Shown in pieces: positions 37,026-45,651 of a stretch of DNA of 53,681 nt; positions within the stretch are counted from its first letter, which is position 1; every line of letters starts with the position of its first letter. The notes beneath the pieces were generated by a model. It saw nothing but the letters and a program-made list of their open reading frames with translations. It ran no database searches and was not told where the DNA came from. The translations under genes and the position numbers were made by a program. This stretch comes from Thermodesulfobacteriota bacterium (lineage in GTDB: Bacteria > Desulfobacterota > Thermodesulfobacteria > Thermodesulfobacteriales > Thermodesulfobacteriaceae), in contig JAUQQL010000004.1 of the NCBI GenBank assembly GCA_030578315.1, forward strand, positions 1 to 53,681, in the 5' to 3' direction.

Positions 37026-37058
37026 ATATAACTTAGTTATATTTACTTAGTTATATTT
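37026..37058. promoter_or_regulatory. Palindrome and 14-bp tandem repeat upstream of the M16 peptidase gene
   Basis: ATATAACT-T-AGTTATAT (37026-37042) is a perfect 8-bp inverted repeat around a single base, and ACTTAGTTATATTT is present twice in tandem (37031-37044 and 37045-37058). It lies 9-41 nt before the ATG and looks like an operator or promoter element. Confidence 0.45.
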
Positions 37059-37066
37059 TTCGTTAA

Positions 37067-39685
37067 ATGAATTTTAAAAATATATTTTCCTTTTTTTTCC
37101 TTTTGGTTATTTTCTTTTTATTCTTTTTTCTAGGAGGAACTATGAATTCAGCAGTAAATGCTTCGGAAAAAAGTTTAGTAGATAAAATAATTGAAAAAAA
37201 TCTTCCTCATGGACTAAAAGTTCTCTTTTATCCTTATGGAAGAGAAAAAGTAGTTACGGTGAAACTTTGTGTAAAAGTAGGAAGTAGTTATGAAGAAGAT
37301 TCACAGGCTGGAATTACTCATCTCATTGAACATATGATTTTTAAGGGAACAGAAACTAAAAAACCTGAAGAAATTGCTGGAGCAGTGGAGGCTAAAGGAG
37401 GTTATATTAATGCTTACACTTCGTACGATTATACTTGTTATTATGTAACAGGACCTTCTGAAATAACTGAAACTGCTTTAAGGGTTCTTTCTGAAGCGGT
37501 TTTTTATCCCTATTTTGACCCTTTAGAACTTGAAAAAGAAAAAGAAGTTGTAGTAGAGGAAATGAAAATGAGACTAGACAATCCATCTATTGTGCTTTTT
37601 GAAAAAGTTTTAGGTATTTCTTATCAAAATTATCCCTATAAAAGGCCTATTATAGGTTATGAAGATACTATCCGTTCTCTTAAAAGAGAGGATCTTCTTA
37701 CTTTTGTAAATCAATTTTATACTCCTGAAAATATAATTTTAATTGTAGTAGGAAATTTGCCTGAAGAGGAGCTCTGGAACCTTATTAAAAAGTATTTTGA
37801 AAAACTTCCTCAAAGAATTCTTAAAAAGATTAACTTTTCTGAAGAATCTTATGTTTCTGAACCTTCTTTAGTATGGATAGAAAGACCAGTAAAGGAAGGA
37901 TATTTTGTTTTTACCTTCCCTGGACCTTCTATAAAAAGTGATGAAGCCCCACTTTTTGACCTTTTAGCTGAAATTCTGGGAGGGGGGGAAGTTTCAAGGC
38001 TTTATCTTAAACTTAAAAGAGAGTTAAATTTAGTAAAATCTATAGGAGCATCTGCTTTTACTCCTGCTGGACCTGGACTCTTTGAAATTTATGGAACTGC
38101 TGACCCTGAAAATTTTAAAAAAGTCTTGTTCTTCGTTATTGAAGAAATAGAAAAAATAAAAAAAGAAGAAATTAGTTTTAAAGAACTAGAAAGAGCTAAA
38201 ACTCAAGTTCTTTCAGCATTTATTTTTTCTCAAGAAACTTCTGAAGGTCTTGCAAAAACTATAGGTGCTTTTCAGCTTTTAAGAAATTCTTATAAAGATA
38301 TACTCTGGTACCAAGATAAAATTCAAAAAGCAACTCCTGAAGACCTAAAAGTTTTAGCTAAAAAATATTTAGACCTACAAAAACTAGTAGTAGGTTTTTT
38401 ATCCGAAAAAAAACTCTGGGACGAAGGAGAACTAAAAGAAATAATAACCTCTGCAGTACCATCTTCTATAGAATTTTTTACTTTGGAAAATGGTCTCAAG
38501 GTAATACTTTATCCTATAAGAGACCTTCCTACAGTAGCTCTGACTCTTGCTTTTCCTGGAGGATTAAGATGGGAAGATAAAAAAAATAATGGTCTTTTTC
38601 AGGCTCTTTCTCTTCTTTGGACAAGAGGAACTAAAAATTTTACAGCTGAAGAACTTGCTGAAAATTTGGAATGTATTTCTGCCACTATAAAAGGTTTTTC
38701 AGGAAGAAATACTTTTGGTCTTAAAGCTGTTTTTCTTACTACTTATTTAAAAGAAGGTTTAGAATACTTTAAGGAAATTCTTCTAAATCCACTTTTCAAA
38801 GAAGAAGAATGCGAAAGAGCAAAACCAGAATTAATTTCTTCTCTTTTAACGCAAGAAGACCAACCTCTAGCTTTAGCTTTGAAAGAATTTTTAAAAGAAC
38901 TTTTTCCAAATCATCCTTATGGACTTAATTCTTTCGGAAGCTATGAATTTTATCAAAGTTTAAACTGCAAAGAGCTTAAGCAAGCTTATAAAAAATTTGT
39001 AAGACCTGAAAAAGGAATTCTTACAGTTGTAGGAGACTTTGACCCTTTTTACTTAAAGTTAGAATTAAAAAAGTTATTTAAAGAGTGGAAAACTCTTTCT
39101 TCAGAAATTTTAAAAGAAGAAGAACCATCTTGTCCTTCTTCTAAATTTAAAAATATTCCTAAAGATACTTATCAAACTCAAATTTTACTTGGATTTCAAA
39201 CTCCAGGCCTTCTCTCTAAGGAAAGAGTAGCCTTAGAGGTATTAAATTATGCTCTTTCTGGGCAAAATGGAAAACTTTTCCGTATTTTAAGAGACGAAAA
39301 ATCTTTAGCTTATGCAGTTACTTCTTTTTTAATTTTTTATCCCAAAAAATCTGCTTTTATTTTTTATTTAGCTTGTTCTCCTGAAAAAAAGGAATTAGCT
39401 ATAGATGAATTTTGGAAAATTTTGAAGGAAATTTATGAAAAAGGTCTTTCGGAAGAAGAAATAGAAAGAGCTAAAAATAGAATTCTAGGAAAATACAAAC
39501 TTTCTTTACAAAGTAATCTTGGTAAAGCTGAAGATATAGCTATAAATGAAGTATTGGGACTTGGTTGGGACTATGCTCAAAAATTTGAAAACTTGGTAAA
39601 AGCAGTTACTTTTCAAGATCTTAAAAACTTAATAAGTAACTACCTTGTTGAAGAAAAAGCTTTTTTATTAATACTTGGAAAGTAA
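37067..39685 (+). CDS. Exported M16-family zinc peptidase, two-domain form
   Basis: Pitrilysin-type protease. The 872-residue product opens with a hydrophobic signal (FSFFFLLVIFFLFFFLGG to about residue 31, SAVNASEKS), so it acts in the periplasm or envelope. The inverted zinc motif HLIEH is at H85-E88-H89, with the third ligand later in a VVVEEMKMRLDNPS stretch. A second M16 domain begins at about residue 475 (FFTLENGLKVILYPIRDLP) but lacks HxxEH, as is normal for the inactive half. The substrate is unknown. Confidence 0.93.
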   Translation: MNFKNIFSFFFLLVIFFLFFFLGGTMNSAVNASEKSLVDKIIEKNLPHGLKVLFYPYGREKVVTVKLCVKVGSSYEEDSQAGITHLIEHMIFKGTETKKPEEIAGAVEAKGGYINAYTSYDYTCYYVTGPSEITETALRVLSEAVFYPYFDPLELEKEKEVVVEEMKMRLDNPSIVLFEKVLGISYQNYPYKRPIIGYEDTIRSLKREDLLTFVNQFYTPENIILIVVGNLPEEELWNLIKKYFEKLPQRILKKINFSEESYVSEPSLVWIERPVKEGYFVFTFPGPSIKSDEAPLFDLLAEILGGGEVSRLYLKLKRELNLVKSIGASAFTPAGPGLFEIYGTADPENFKKVLFFVIEEIEKIKKEEISFKELERAKTQVLSAFIFSQETSEGLAKTIGAFQLLRNSYKDILWYQDKIQKATPEDLKVLAKKYLDLQKLVVGFLSEKKLWDEGELKEIITSAVPSSIEFFTLENGLKVILYPIRDLPTVALTLAFPGGLRWEDKKNNGLFQALSLLWTRGTKNFTAEELAENLECISATIKGFSGRNTFGLKAVFLTTYLKEGLEYFKEILLNPLFKEEECERAKPELISSLLTQEDQPLALALKEFLKELFPNHPYGLNSFGSYEFYQSLNCKELKQAYKKFVRPEKGILTVVGDFDPFYLKLELKKLFKEWKTLSSEILKEEEPSCPSSKFKNIPKDTYQTQILLGFQTPGLLSKERVALEVLNYALSGQNGKLFRILRDEKSLAYAVTSFLIFYPKKSAFIFYLACSPEKKELAIDEFWKILKEIYEKGLSEEEIERAKNRILGKYKLSLQSNLGKAEDIAINEVLGLGWDYAQKFENLVKAVTFQDLKNLISNYLVEEKAFLLILGK

Positions 39686-39688
39686 AAA

Positions 39689-40153
39689 TTGGAAATTAGT
39701 TTTCTAACTAACAAAGAAGAAGAAACTATAAAATTGGGAAAAAAATTAGGAAAACTTTTAAATCCTGGAGATTTGGTACTTCTTAAGGGTGAATTAGGAA
39801 GTGGAAAAACTACTTTCGTAAAAGGAATAGCTGAAGGTTTAGAAGTAACTCCAGAAGTTTATATTACCAGCCCAACATTTTCTTTAATTAATATCTACGA
39901 GGGCAAACATACCCTTTACCATGTAGACCTTTACCGTTTAGAACTTGAAGATATTGAAGAATTAGGTATCTGGGAATATTTAGGAAATGGTATTGTAGTT
40001 ATTGAATGGGCAGAAAAACTAATTCAAATTCCTAAAAAAGACTTTATAGAAATTATTTTTGAATTTATAGATTATAACCGAAGGAAAATCATTTTAAACG
40101 GTTACGGAGAGTGGAAAGAGCTCCTAAAAGTCCTGGAACGGGATGTTGTATAA
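39689..40153 (+). CDS. tsaE: tRNA threonylcarbamoyladenosine biosynthesis ATPase TsaE
   Basis: ATPase needed for t6A37 formation in tRNA, with TsaB and TsaD. The P-loop GELGSGKTTF lies at residues 34-43, with SPTFSLINIYEG, HVDLYRLE and EWAEK as the other family marks; 154 residues is normal. The start is TTG at 39689, 3 nt after the M16 gene. tsaD lies at 50.4 kb; tsaB and tsaC are not here. Its last 65 bp are also the 3' end of glk on the opposite strand. Confidence 0.95.
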   Translation: MEISFLTNKEEETIKLGKKLGKLLNPGDLVLLKGELGSGKTTFVKGIAEGLEVTPEVYITSPTFSLINIYEGKHTLYHVDLYRLELEDIEELGIWEYLGNGIVVIEWAEKLIQIPKKDFIEIIFEFIDYNRRKIILNGYGEWKELLKVLERDVV

Positions 40154-41042
40154 GATAAATGGGAAATTTTTCTAAAAGATACTTCATTTTAAAGTTTTCT
40201 AAAAAACCTTTTTGAAAATGTACATAGCCTTTTTTTTCCAAAAGAAAATCTTTAATCCCTAAAACTACTCCTCCAGCTAAATATATTCCACCCCAAGGCA
40301 AACTTGTTAAAGCCGTCTGCGAAATTTTTCTTCCCATTAATTCTAATACTTTAAAAATTACTTGTTTTGCAAATAAATGTCCACTTTTAGCTAAAGAGGT
40401 AATTCTTTCAGGAGTTACCCTTTCTTTACTAAAAAATTCATACCATAAAGATAAAGCTTTACCTGAAATAGCATTTTCCCAACTAAGTTCTTCTCCTTTT
40501 TGTGCCAAAAAACTTAAAAAATTCCACTCATCTTCTTTTAAAGGAGAAAAAAAAGTATGTCCTGCTTCAGTAGGTAAAACTGTTAATGGTTTTTCTTTAA
40601 CCAAAATGGCTTCACCTAAACCAGTCCCAAAAGCCAGAAAAGCTTTAGGAAAGTTTTTTAACGGTTTCACATCTCTTAAAAAAATTAAATCTTCTTTCTT
40701 TAAAAAACTTAAACATCCAGCTAAAGCTTCTAAGTCATTTAAAATAATTACCTTTTCAAAATTAAACCTATTTTTTATTTCTTCAGAAGAAACTTTCCAA
40801 TTAAGGTTGGTTAAAAAAGCTTCATTATTTAAAATTGGACCAGCAAGCGCAAAAACTGCTATTTTAATCTTAGTCTTAATTTTAAATGTCTGAAAACTTT
40901 CTTTTAAATAATGTTCAAGTAACTCAATTATACTTTCAAAAAGTTTACTTTTATAAACTTTTATATTAAAAAGATCTTTTTTTCTTTCCTTAACCAGCGC
41001 TAGTCTACAGTTTGTCCCTCCTATATCTCCTAATAAAATCAC
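40089..41042 (-). CDS. glk: Glucokinase
   Basis: Phosphorylates glucose with ATP. The N-terminal LLGDIGGTNCRLALV and the stretch LAFGTGLGEAILV fit the bacterial Glk family, as does PTEAGHTFFSP, where conserved Glu/His contact glucose. The 317-residue length is right, and the end HPVPGLLGAL matches the family, with eight extra residues (STLRNRLK) reaching into tsaE. It overlaps the skp-like gene upstream by 4 bp. Confidence 0.92.
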   Translation of the reverse strand: MILLGDIGGTNCRLALVKERKKDLFNIKVYKSKLFESIIELLEHYLKESFQTFKIKTKIKIAVFALAGPILNNEAFLTNLNWKVSSEEIKNRFNFEKVIILNDLEALAGCLSFLKKEDLIFLRDVKPLKNFPKAFLAFGTGLGEAILVKEKPLTVLPTEAGHTFFSPLKEDEWNFLSFLAQKGEELSWENAISGKALSLWYEFFSKERVTPERITSLAKSGHLFAKQVIFKVLELMGRKISQTALTSLPWGGIYLAGGVVLGIKDFLLEKKGYVHFQKGFLENFKMKYLLEKFPIYLIQHPVPGLLGALSTLRNRLK

Positions 41043-41620
41043 TTCTTAGCCGGTCCTTTTTCTTTAACTTTTTTTTGAAGATAATAACTATCAAAAAGTT
41101 CCACAATTTTAGCCGATAAGTCTATTTGTGAAGAAGCATAATATATACCAGGTTGATTTTTTTCCAAAATTAAATCGTATTTTTCTCTTTGAACAAAATC
41201 TTTTAAAACATTTTCTAGCTCCTTAAAAACCGGATCTAACATTTTTTTTTCGTATTCCTGCATTTCGTATTGTGAATCTTCTTGAAGGGTTCTAAGTTCT
41301 CTTAACATCCTTTGATATTCATTTTGTTTTTTTTCTCTCATTTCTTGTGACCAAAGAGTACTCTTTTTCTCAATTTCTTCTCTTAAAGCTTCTACTTCCT
41401 TAGCTTTAGCTTCTAACTTAGTTGAAAGTTCGCTATATTTTTTTTGCAATTGTTCCATTACTTCTTGGCCATACTTAGAGTTGTTAATAACTCTTTTTAT
41501 GTCTATAACTCCAATTTTAATAGACACAGAAGAAGTTTCAGCTCTCAGTTGAAAGGTTATAAAAAGAACAAACAAAACTAAAAATATACCAAATAATTTA
41601 AGTTGTTTAAAAATTTCCAT
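41039..41620 (-). CDS. OmpH/Skp-family periplasmic chaperone
   Basis: Signal peptide (FGIFLVLFVLFITFQLRA) followed by KIGVIDIKRVINNSKYG, then a long charged coiled coil (about residues 60-135), then EKYDLILEKNQPGIYYAS, the OmpH pattern. The coiled-coil arms hold unfolded outer-membrane proteins. 193 residues. Lies between pal and glk, so it belongs to an envelope operon. AGGAGGTTC precedes the ATG. Confidence 0.9.
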   Translation of the reverse strand: MEIFKQLKLFGIFLVLFVLFITFQLRAETSSVSIKIGVIDIKRVINNSKYGQEVMEQLQKKYSELSTKLEAKAKEVEALREEIEKKSTLWSQEMREKKQNEYQRMLRELRTLQEDSQYEMQEYEKKMLDPVFKELENVLKDFVQREKYDLILEKNQPGIYYASSQIDLSAKIVELFDSYYLQKKVKEKGPAKK

Positions 41621-41635
41621 AAGAACCTCCTCCTT

Positions 41636-42208
41636 TTATTTAATTATTACAAAATCAACCCTTCTATTTAGAGCCCAACATTCTTCATTACTTTCCTTAC
41701 AAAGAGGTTTTTCTTCTCCAAAACTTATAGTTAAAATACGAGATTCCTCCACCCCTAGTCTTGTTAAAACCTTTTTTACCTCTAAAGCTCTTTTACTTCC
41801 TAAAGCCATGTTGTATTCATTTGTCCCTCTTTCATCACAGTTTCCCTGAAGTTCTACTTTAATTTCTGGATAAGCTAAAAGATATTGAGCATTTTTTTTA
41901 ATTCTTTCCCACATGTCATCTCTTATGTTAAAAGCATCAAAATCAAAAAAAATAGCTAAAAGAGGCGCAGTTCCTCTTCCAAATTTTTTCAAGTAGTCAA
42001 GGTCTTTTTTTTCTTCTTCCTTTTCAGAACTTAAAATATCTGAAAGTTCAGCAGGCGTTCCTACAGATTCTTTATTCTCAATTTCTTTAGACTTTTCTAC
42101 TGTAGTTTGATTATAAATTGGAAGAAAACTTATAGGAGGAACTTCCTTCTTAGCACATCCCGAAAAAAAGATCAGTGAAATTATTATAATTCCTATAAAA
42201 TAATGCAT
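41636..42208 (-). CDS. pal: Peptidoglycan-associated lipoprotein Pal (OmpA domain)
   Basis: Outer-membrane lipoprotein holding the envelope together. The start is the ATG at 42206-42208, directly behind GGAGGGATTT; an earlier in-frame ATG would add four residues. The signal peptide ends in the lipobox FFSGC. The C-terminal OmpA domain (about residues 85-190) carries FFDFDAFNIRDD, LQGNCDERGTNEYNMALGSKRA and RRVDFVI, where NCDERGT is typical of Pal. tol genes are not in the window. Confidence 0.94.
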   Translation of the reverse strand: MHYFIGIIIISLIFFSGCAKKEVPPISFLPIYNQTTVEKSKEIENKESVGTPAELSDILSSEKEEEKKDLDYLKKFGRGTAPLLAIFFDFDAFNIRDDMWERIKKNAQYLLAYPEIKVELQGNCDERGTNEYNMALGSKRALEVKKVLTRLGVEESRILTISFGEEKPLCKESNEECWALNRRVDFVIIK

Positions 42209-42391
42209 AAATCCCTCCACAAATATTTTTTTATACTATGCAAAACATTTCTATTTTGCTAAGTTTATAATTCTTAGCAAAAAAGAACAACTTTATCTCT
42301 CTCGGACTTCATAACTTACAATGAAATCTATTGCTCCTTTACTTAAATCATAATAAGGTGGTTAGGCTCTTTTCTCGTAAACACGACTTTT

Positions 42392-42967
42392 CTAGCTATA
42401 TCCAGTTAGATCAAGTTCTAATAAAAATTCCCCTATCAAAAATTCTAATAAATTTTTAATATAATTGGTTATTAAATAAAGTAAAGTAAGCTCTTCATTA
42501 ATATATTGCGTAACAATAGCGTAATCTTTTTGAGAAAGCTTATCTAAAATTCTTTTACAGAAAAACTCTCTACATAAATATGGTCTTGCAAATATTTTAC
42601 ATCCTAAAGGGCCTACAAAAAAGCATCTTCCTGGTACTTCTCGTTCTTCAGGAATGTCTTTTTTTAAAAACATATTTAAAAGCAAGATAGTTATAGTAGC
42701 TTCATTTTCTAAACCTACTTTACAACAACCCTTGTTTTCGAGTACAGTACAAATATAACATTCTTCAAAAGTTCCTTTTTCACCCATAATTTGGTTAGAT
42801 TTTAAAACAGAAAACTCGTACTTTTTAAGTAAACTTAAAAATTTGTCATCTTTATAAAAAACTTCTTGCCAATTGTTATACATATCTTTTGCTATTTCTA
42901 TTTTTTTTAAGATTAATTCTGTAGGATTAAGGTCTAATCTTTTAAAAAACTGTAAACGTGAAACCAT
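42392..42967 (-). CDS. YkgJ-type cysteine-cluster protein
   Basis: Cysteine-rich protein of the Fe-S/zinc-binding YkgJ superfamily: CYICTVLENKGCC, then RCFFVGPLGCKIFARPYLC and REFFCKR, the C-x2-C...CC...C...GC..RP..C spacing. Function is unknown, although relatives cluster with redox genes. 191 residues; start ATG at 42967 without a strong Shine-Dalgarno. Isolated between pal and a gap that contains a large palindrome. Confidence 0.8.
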   Translation of the reverse strand: MVSRLQFFKRLDLNPTELILKKIEIAKDMYNNWQEVFYKDDKFLSLLKKYEFSVLKSNQIMGEKGTFEECYICTVLENKGCCKVGLENEATITILLLNMFLKKDIPEEREVPGRCFFVGPLGCKIFARPYLCREFFCKRILDKLSQKDYAIVTQYINEELTLLYLITNYIKNLLEFLIGEFLLELDLTGYS

Positions 42968-43243
42968 AACTTTATTATAATATTTTTTAAAAATCTTTAA
43001 AAGAAAATAGTAAATTTAAAAATTTTAGAAATTCGTAAAAAAGACGATAGGTTAGGATTGTTGCGTTTTTAAGATATAGAAATTTTTTGTAAAAAAAATG
43101 TTTAAAGTTAAGTTTAAAAAAATTTTAAAATTATTGTTCAAAACTTTGAAAGTTTTAAACATATTTTTTAAATGTAAAAAATAAGAAAAATTAGCTTTAA
43201 AAATTTTAATTAGGTCTGACATTCTGTGGACCTATACATGTTG
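42968..43243. other. Intergenic region with a large palindrome, no gene seen
   Basis: AT-rich gap between divergent genes. The notable feature is the near-perfect palindrome at 43136-43160. A second inverted repeat, TAGGTC (43211-43216) with GACCTA (43229-43234), lies just before the tRNA-His promoter; the surrounding TGGAC-TATACA string resembles the end of the IS481-type remnant near 48.7 kb. Confidence 0.5.
43136..43160. promoter_or_regulatory. 25-bp palindrome, possible operator
   Basis: AAAACTTT-G-AAAGTTTT (43140-43156) is a perfect 8-bp inverted repeat about one base; three further outer pairs (GTT with AAC) match after one mismatch. It lies between the divergent YkgJ-like gene and tRNA-His, and no T tract follows, so it is an operator rather than a terminator. 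Confidence 0.4.
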
Positions 43244-43271
43244 TTGAAAAAAAGAAAAGATAGATTAAAAT
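43244..43271 (+). promoter_or_regulatory. Promoter of tRNA-His and ssb
   Basis: TTGAAA (43244-43249) and TAAAAT (43266-43271), spacer 16 bp, the same pair of hexamers as at tRNA-Leu. The tRNA starts 14 nt downstream. Confidence 0.6.
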
Positions 43272-43284
43272 TTTTATTAAAAAT

Positions 43285-43360
43285 GGAGGTCGTAGCTCAA
43301 GGGTAGAGCACCGGGCTGTGGCCCCGGGTGTTGCGGGTTCGAATCCCGTCGGCCTCCCCA
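43285..43360 (+). tRNA. tRNA-His (anticodon GTG) with encoded CCA
   Basis: An extra 5' G (G-1) faces C73, as required for tRNA-His. The acceptor GAGGTCG pairs with CGGCCTC, the anticodon arm CCGGG-CTGTGGC-CCCGG shows GTG, and the T arm has GGTTCGAATCC. The 3' CCA is encoded (43358-43360). Confidence 0.96.
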
Positions 43361-43370
43361 GGAGTCAATT

Positions 43371-43790
43371 ATGAGTATCAATAAAGTATTCCTTATTGGA
43401 AGATTAGGAGCTGATCCAGAAATTAGATATACTTTGGATGGTAAACCAGTGGCGGTTTTTAGAATTGCTACTAACGAAGTAATTATTAAAAATGGAGAAA
43501 AAGAGGTTTTAACTGAATGGCATAGAATAGTAGCTTTTGGAAGACTAGCAGAAATTTGTGGAGAATATTTAAATAAAGGTGCTAGAGTTTATGTAGAAGG
43601 AAGATTAAGAACACGAAAGTTTGAAGATAAACAAGGAAATATAAAATATGTAACCGAAATTGTAGCTCAAAATTTACAGATTCTTGACAGAAAGACTTTC
43701 TCTTCAGGATCCTCTTCTACTAAAGAACTTCCTACCTTTCCTCAAGTAGAAGAAGAAAATCTTATAGATGAAGAAGATTTGCCTTTTTAA
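43371..43790 (+). CDS. ssb: Single-stranded DNA-binding protein
   Basis: Protects ssDNA in replication and repair. 139 residues: OB fold from INKVFLIGRLGADPEIRYT to about residue 108, a flexible tail, and the acidic protein-binding tip LIDEEDLPF. The ATG is 10 nt after the 3' end of tRNA-His, and the ribosome site CCAGGAG begins within the tRNA's CCA, so the two are one transcript. Confidence 0.96.
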   Translation: MSINKVFLIGRLGADPEIRYTLDGKPVAVFRIATNEVIIKNGEKEVLTEWHRIVAFGRLAEICGEYLNKGARVYVEGRLRTRKFEDKQGNIKYVTEIVAQNLQILDRKTFSSGSSSTKELPTFPQVEEENLIDEEDLPF

Positions 43791-45417
43791 AAGCTTTTTT
43801 CTTTTTTTATTATTCTCAGTTATTTTCTACCTGTTCTTTTTTAAATCCTTTTCTTTAAAAGGGGAACTTTGTCAAAAAAATTGTTCTTCTCCAAACTATG
43901 GAGACGCTTTGGTTATAGGAACAGTAGCAGATGCTAGTATTTTAATACCTATGATAGCTACAGACTTAATCAGCCACACTATAAGTAGTCACATTTTTCT
44001 TGGGGTTGTAAAATATGGACCAGATTTAAAAATAGTAGGAGACTTGGCGGAAAGATTTGAAATTTCACCTGATCAAAAAACAATTACTTTTTATCTTAAG
44101 AAAGGGGTTAAGTGGGAAGATGGAAAAGAAGTAACTGCAGAAGATATATTTTTTGGATATAAACTTATAACTTCACAACAAGTTCCATCACCATATGTTA
44201 GTGATTTTTTAGAAGTAAAAGAATTTAAAATAATTACTCCTTATATTTTTAAAGTAACTTACCATAAACCATTTGCTTTAGCTGTTTCTTCTTGGAGTAA
44301 TTTAGTAGTCCTTCCTAAACACATTTTAGAGGGTAAAAGTTTAGATTACTTAAAAAATACTTTTGGTAGGAAACCTGTAGGTAACGGACCTTTTGTTTTA
44401 GAAAGGTGGAAAACTCAACAAGAAATAGTTCTAAAGTATAATCTACTTTACTACCAAGGGAGACCTTATCTTAATTATTTAATTTATAGAATTATACCTG
44501 ATCCTTCAACTCTTTTTATGGAATTAAAATCTGGAGGAGTAGATAGAATTTCTCTTACCCCTCTTCAGTATTTTAAGCTTAAAAAAGAATTGTCTCAGGA
44601 GTTTGAAGTTTATAAATACCCTTCTTTTTCTTTTACTTATATTGGGTATAATCTAAACCATCCTCTTTTTAAAGACAAAAGAGTTAGAAAAGCTCTTTGC
44701 TATGCTATTGATAAACAAGAAATAGTAAAAGGAGCACTCTTAGGAGAAGGGATTCCTGCTTACGGGCCTTATAAACCAGATACCTGGTTTTATAATAAGA
44801 AAATTGAACAAACCTGTAAATACGATCCACAAAAGGCTTTAGAACTTTTAAAAGAAGCTGGATTTGACTTGAACAAAAAAGGGTGGCTTGAAAGAAACGG
44901 AAAACCTTTTGAGTTTACTTTACTTGTTAACCAAGGAAATCTTTCTAGACTGCTAGCAGCACAAATAATTCAAAGACAACTTTATAAAGTGGGCATTAAA
45001 GTTAATATCAGAGTATTAGAATGGACTACACTTATTCATCAATTTATTGATACTCGTAGATTTGAAGCAGTAATACTTGGATGGGCAACTGGACCTGACC
45101 CAGACCTTTACGACATTTTTCATTCCTCTAAAATAAAACCTCCAGGATTGAATTTTGTAAGCTATTCTAATCCAACTTTAGATAAGCTTTTAGAAAAAGG
45201 AAGACATACCTTAGATCAGGAAAAAAGAAAAAAGATTTACTTTAAAATTCAAGAAATACTAGTGGAAGATCAACCTTATACTTTTCTTTATATTCCAATA
45301 AACTTAGAAGCTATACACAAAAGATTTCAAGGTATAAAACCAGCACCTATAGGTATTAGCTATAATATAGAAAAATGGTGGGTTCCTAAAGTAAAACAAA
45401 AATATCTTTTTCCTTAG
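43768..45417 (+). CDS. Peptide/dipeptide ABC transporter substrate-binding protein (SBP_bac_5 family)
   Basis: Periplasmic solute receptor of the OppA/DppA kind. The 549-residue product begins with an N-terminal hydrophobic segment (FFLFLLFSVIFYLFFF) and then GTVADASILIPMIATDL, FLGVVKYGPDLKIVGDLAE and GVKWEDGKEVTAEDIFFG, followed by VGNGPFVLERW, DKRVRKALCYAIDK and WTTLIHQFID, which mark the family. No lipobox cysteine is obvious at a cleavage site. Permease and ATPase genes are absent here. Its start codon lies inside the ssb tail (23 bp overlap, different frame). Confidence 0.9.
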   Translation: MKKICLFKSFFLFLLFSVIFYLFFFKSFSLKGELCQKNCSSPNYGDALVIGTVADASILIPMIATDLISHTISSHIFLGVVKYGPDLKIVGDLAERFEISPDQKTITFYLKKGVKWEDGKEVTAEDIFFGYKLITSQQVPSPYVSDFLEVKEFKIITPYIFKVTYHKPFALAVSSWSNLVVLPKHILEGKSLDYLKNTFGRKPVGNGPFVLERWKTQQEIVLKYNLLYYQGRPYLNYLIYRIIPDPSTLFMELKSGGVDRISLTPLQYFKLKKELSQEFEVYKYPSFSFTYIGYNLNHPLFKDKRVRKALCYAIDKQEIVKGALLGEGIPAYGPYKPDTWFYNKKIEQTCKYDPQKALELLKEAGFDLNKKGWLERNGKPFEFTLLVNQGNLSRLLAAQIIQRQLYKVGIKVNIRVLEWTTLIHQFIDTRRFEAVILGWATGPDPDLYDIFHSSKIKPPGLNFVSYSNPTLDKLLEKGRHTLDQEKRKKIYFKIQEILVEDQPYTFLYIPINLEAIHKRFQGIKPAPIGISYNIEKWWVPKVKQKYLFP

Positions 45418-45596
45418 AATATTTTTATAATACTTCCAATAAGATAAAAAAGTAGTTTTTTCATTTTTAAATTTTTTATTATATGCACTTGTATTTTTTA
45501 AACGCGGAATTCTTGTTATCTAAGCTTATTTTCAAAAATTATAAAGATTTATTAGTTTTTTTAAATTTTTGAAACTTTTTTATAAAAATTCTTTAT

Positions 45597-45602
45597 TTGA
45601 CA
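45597..45602 (+). promoter_or_regulatory. Candidate -35 box of the YedE operon
   Basis: TTGACA lies 50 nt before the yedE ATG; a matching -10 is weak (TTAAAT at 15 bp or TAAATA at 16 bp). The AT-rich background lowers confidence. Confidence 0.35.
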
Positions 45603-45651
45603 TCAAATTTTTAAAGATTAAATAAGTAAAGAAAATAGGGAGGACTGGAAA

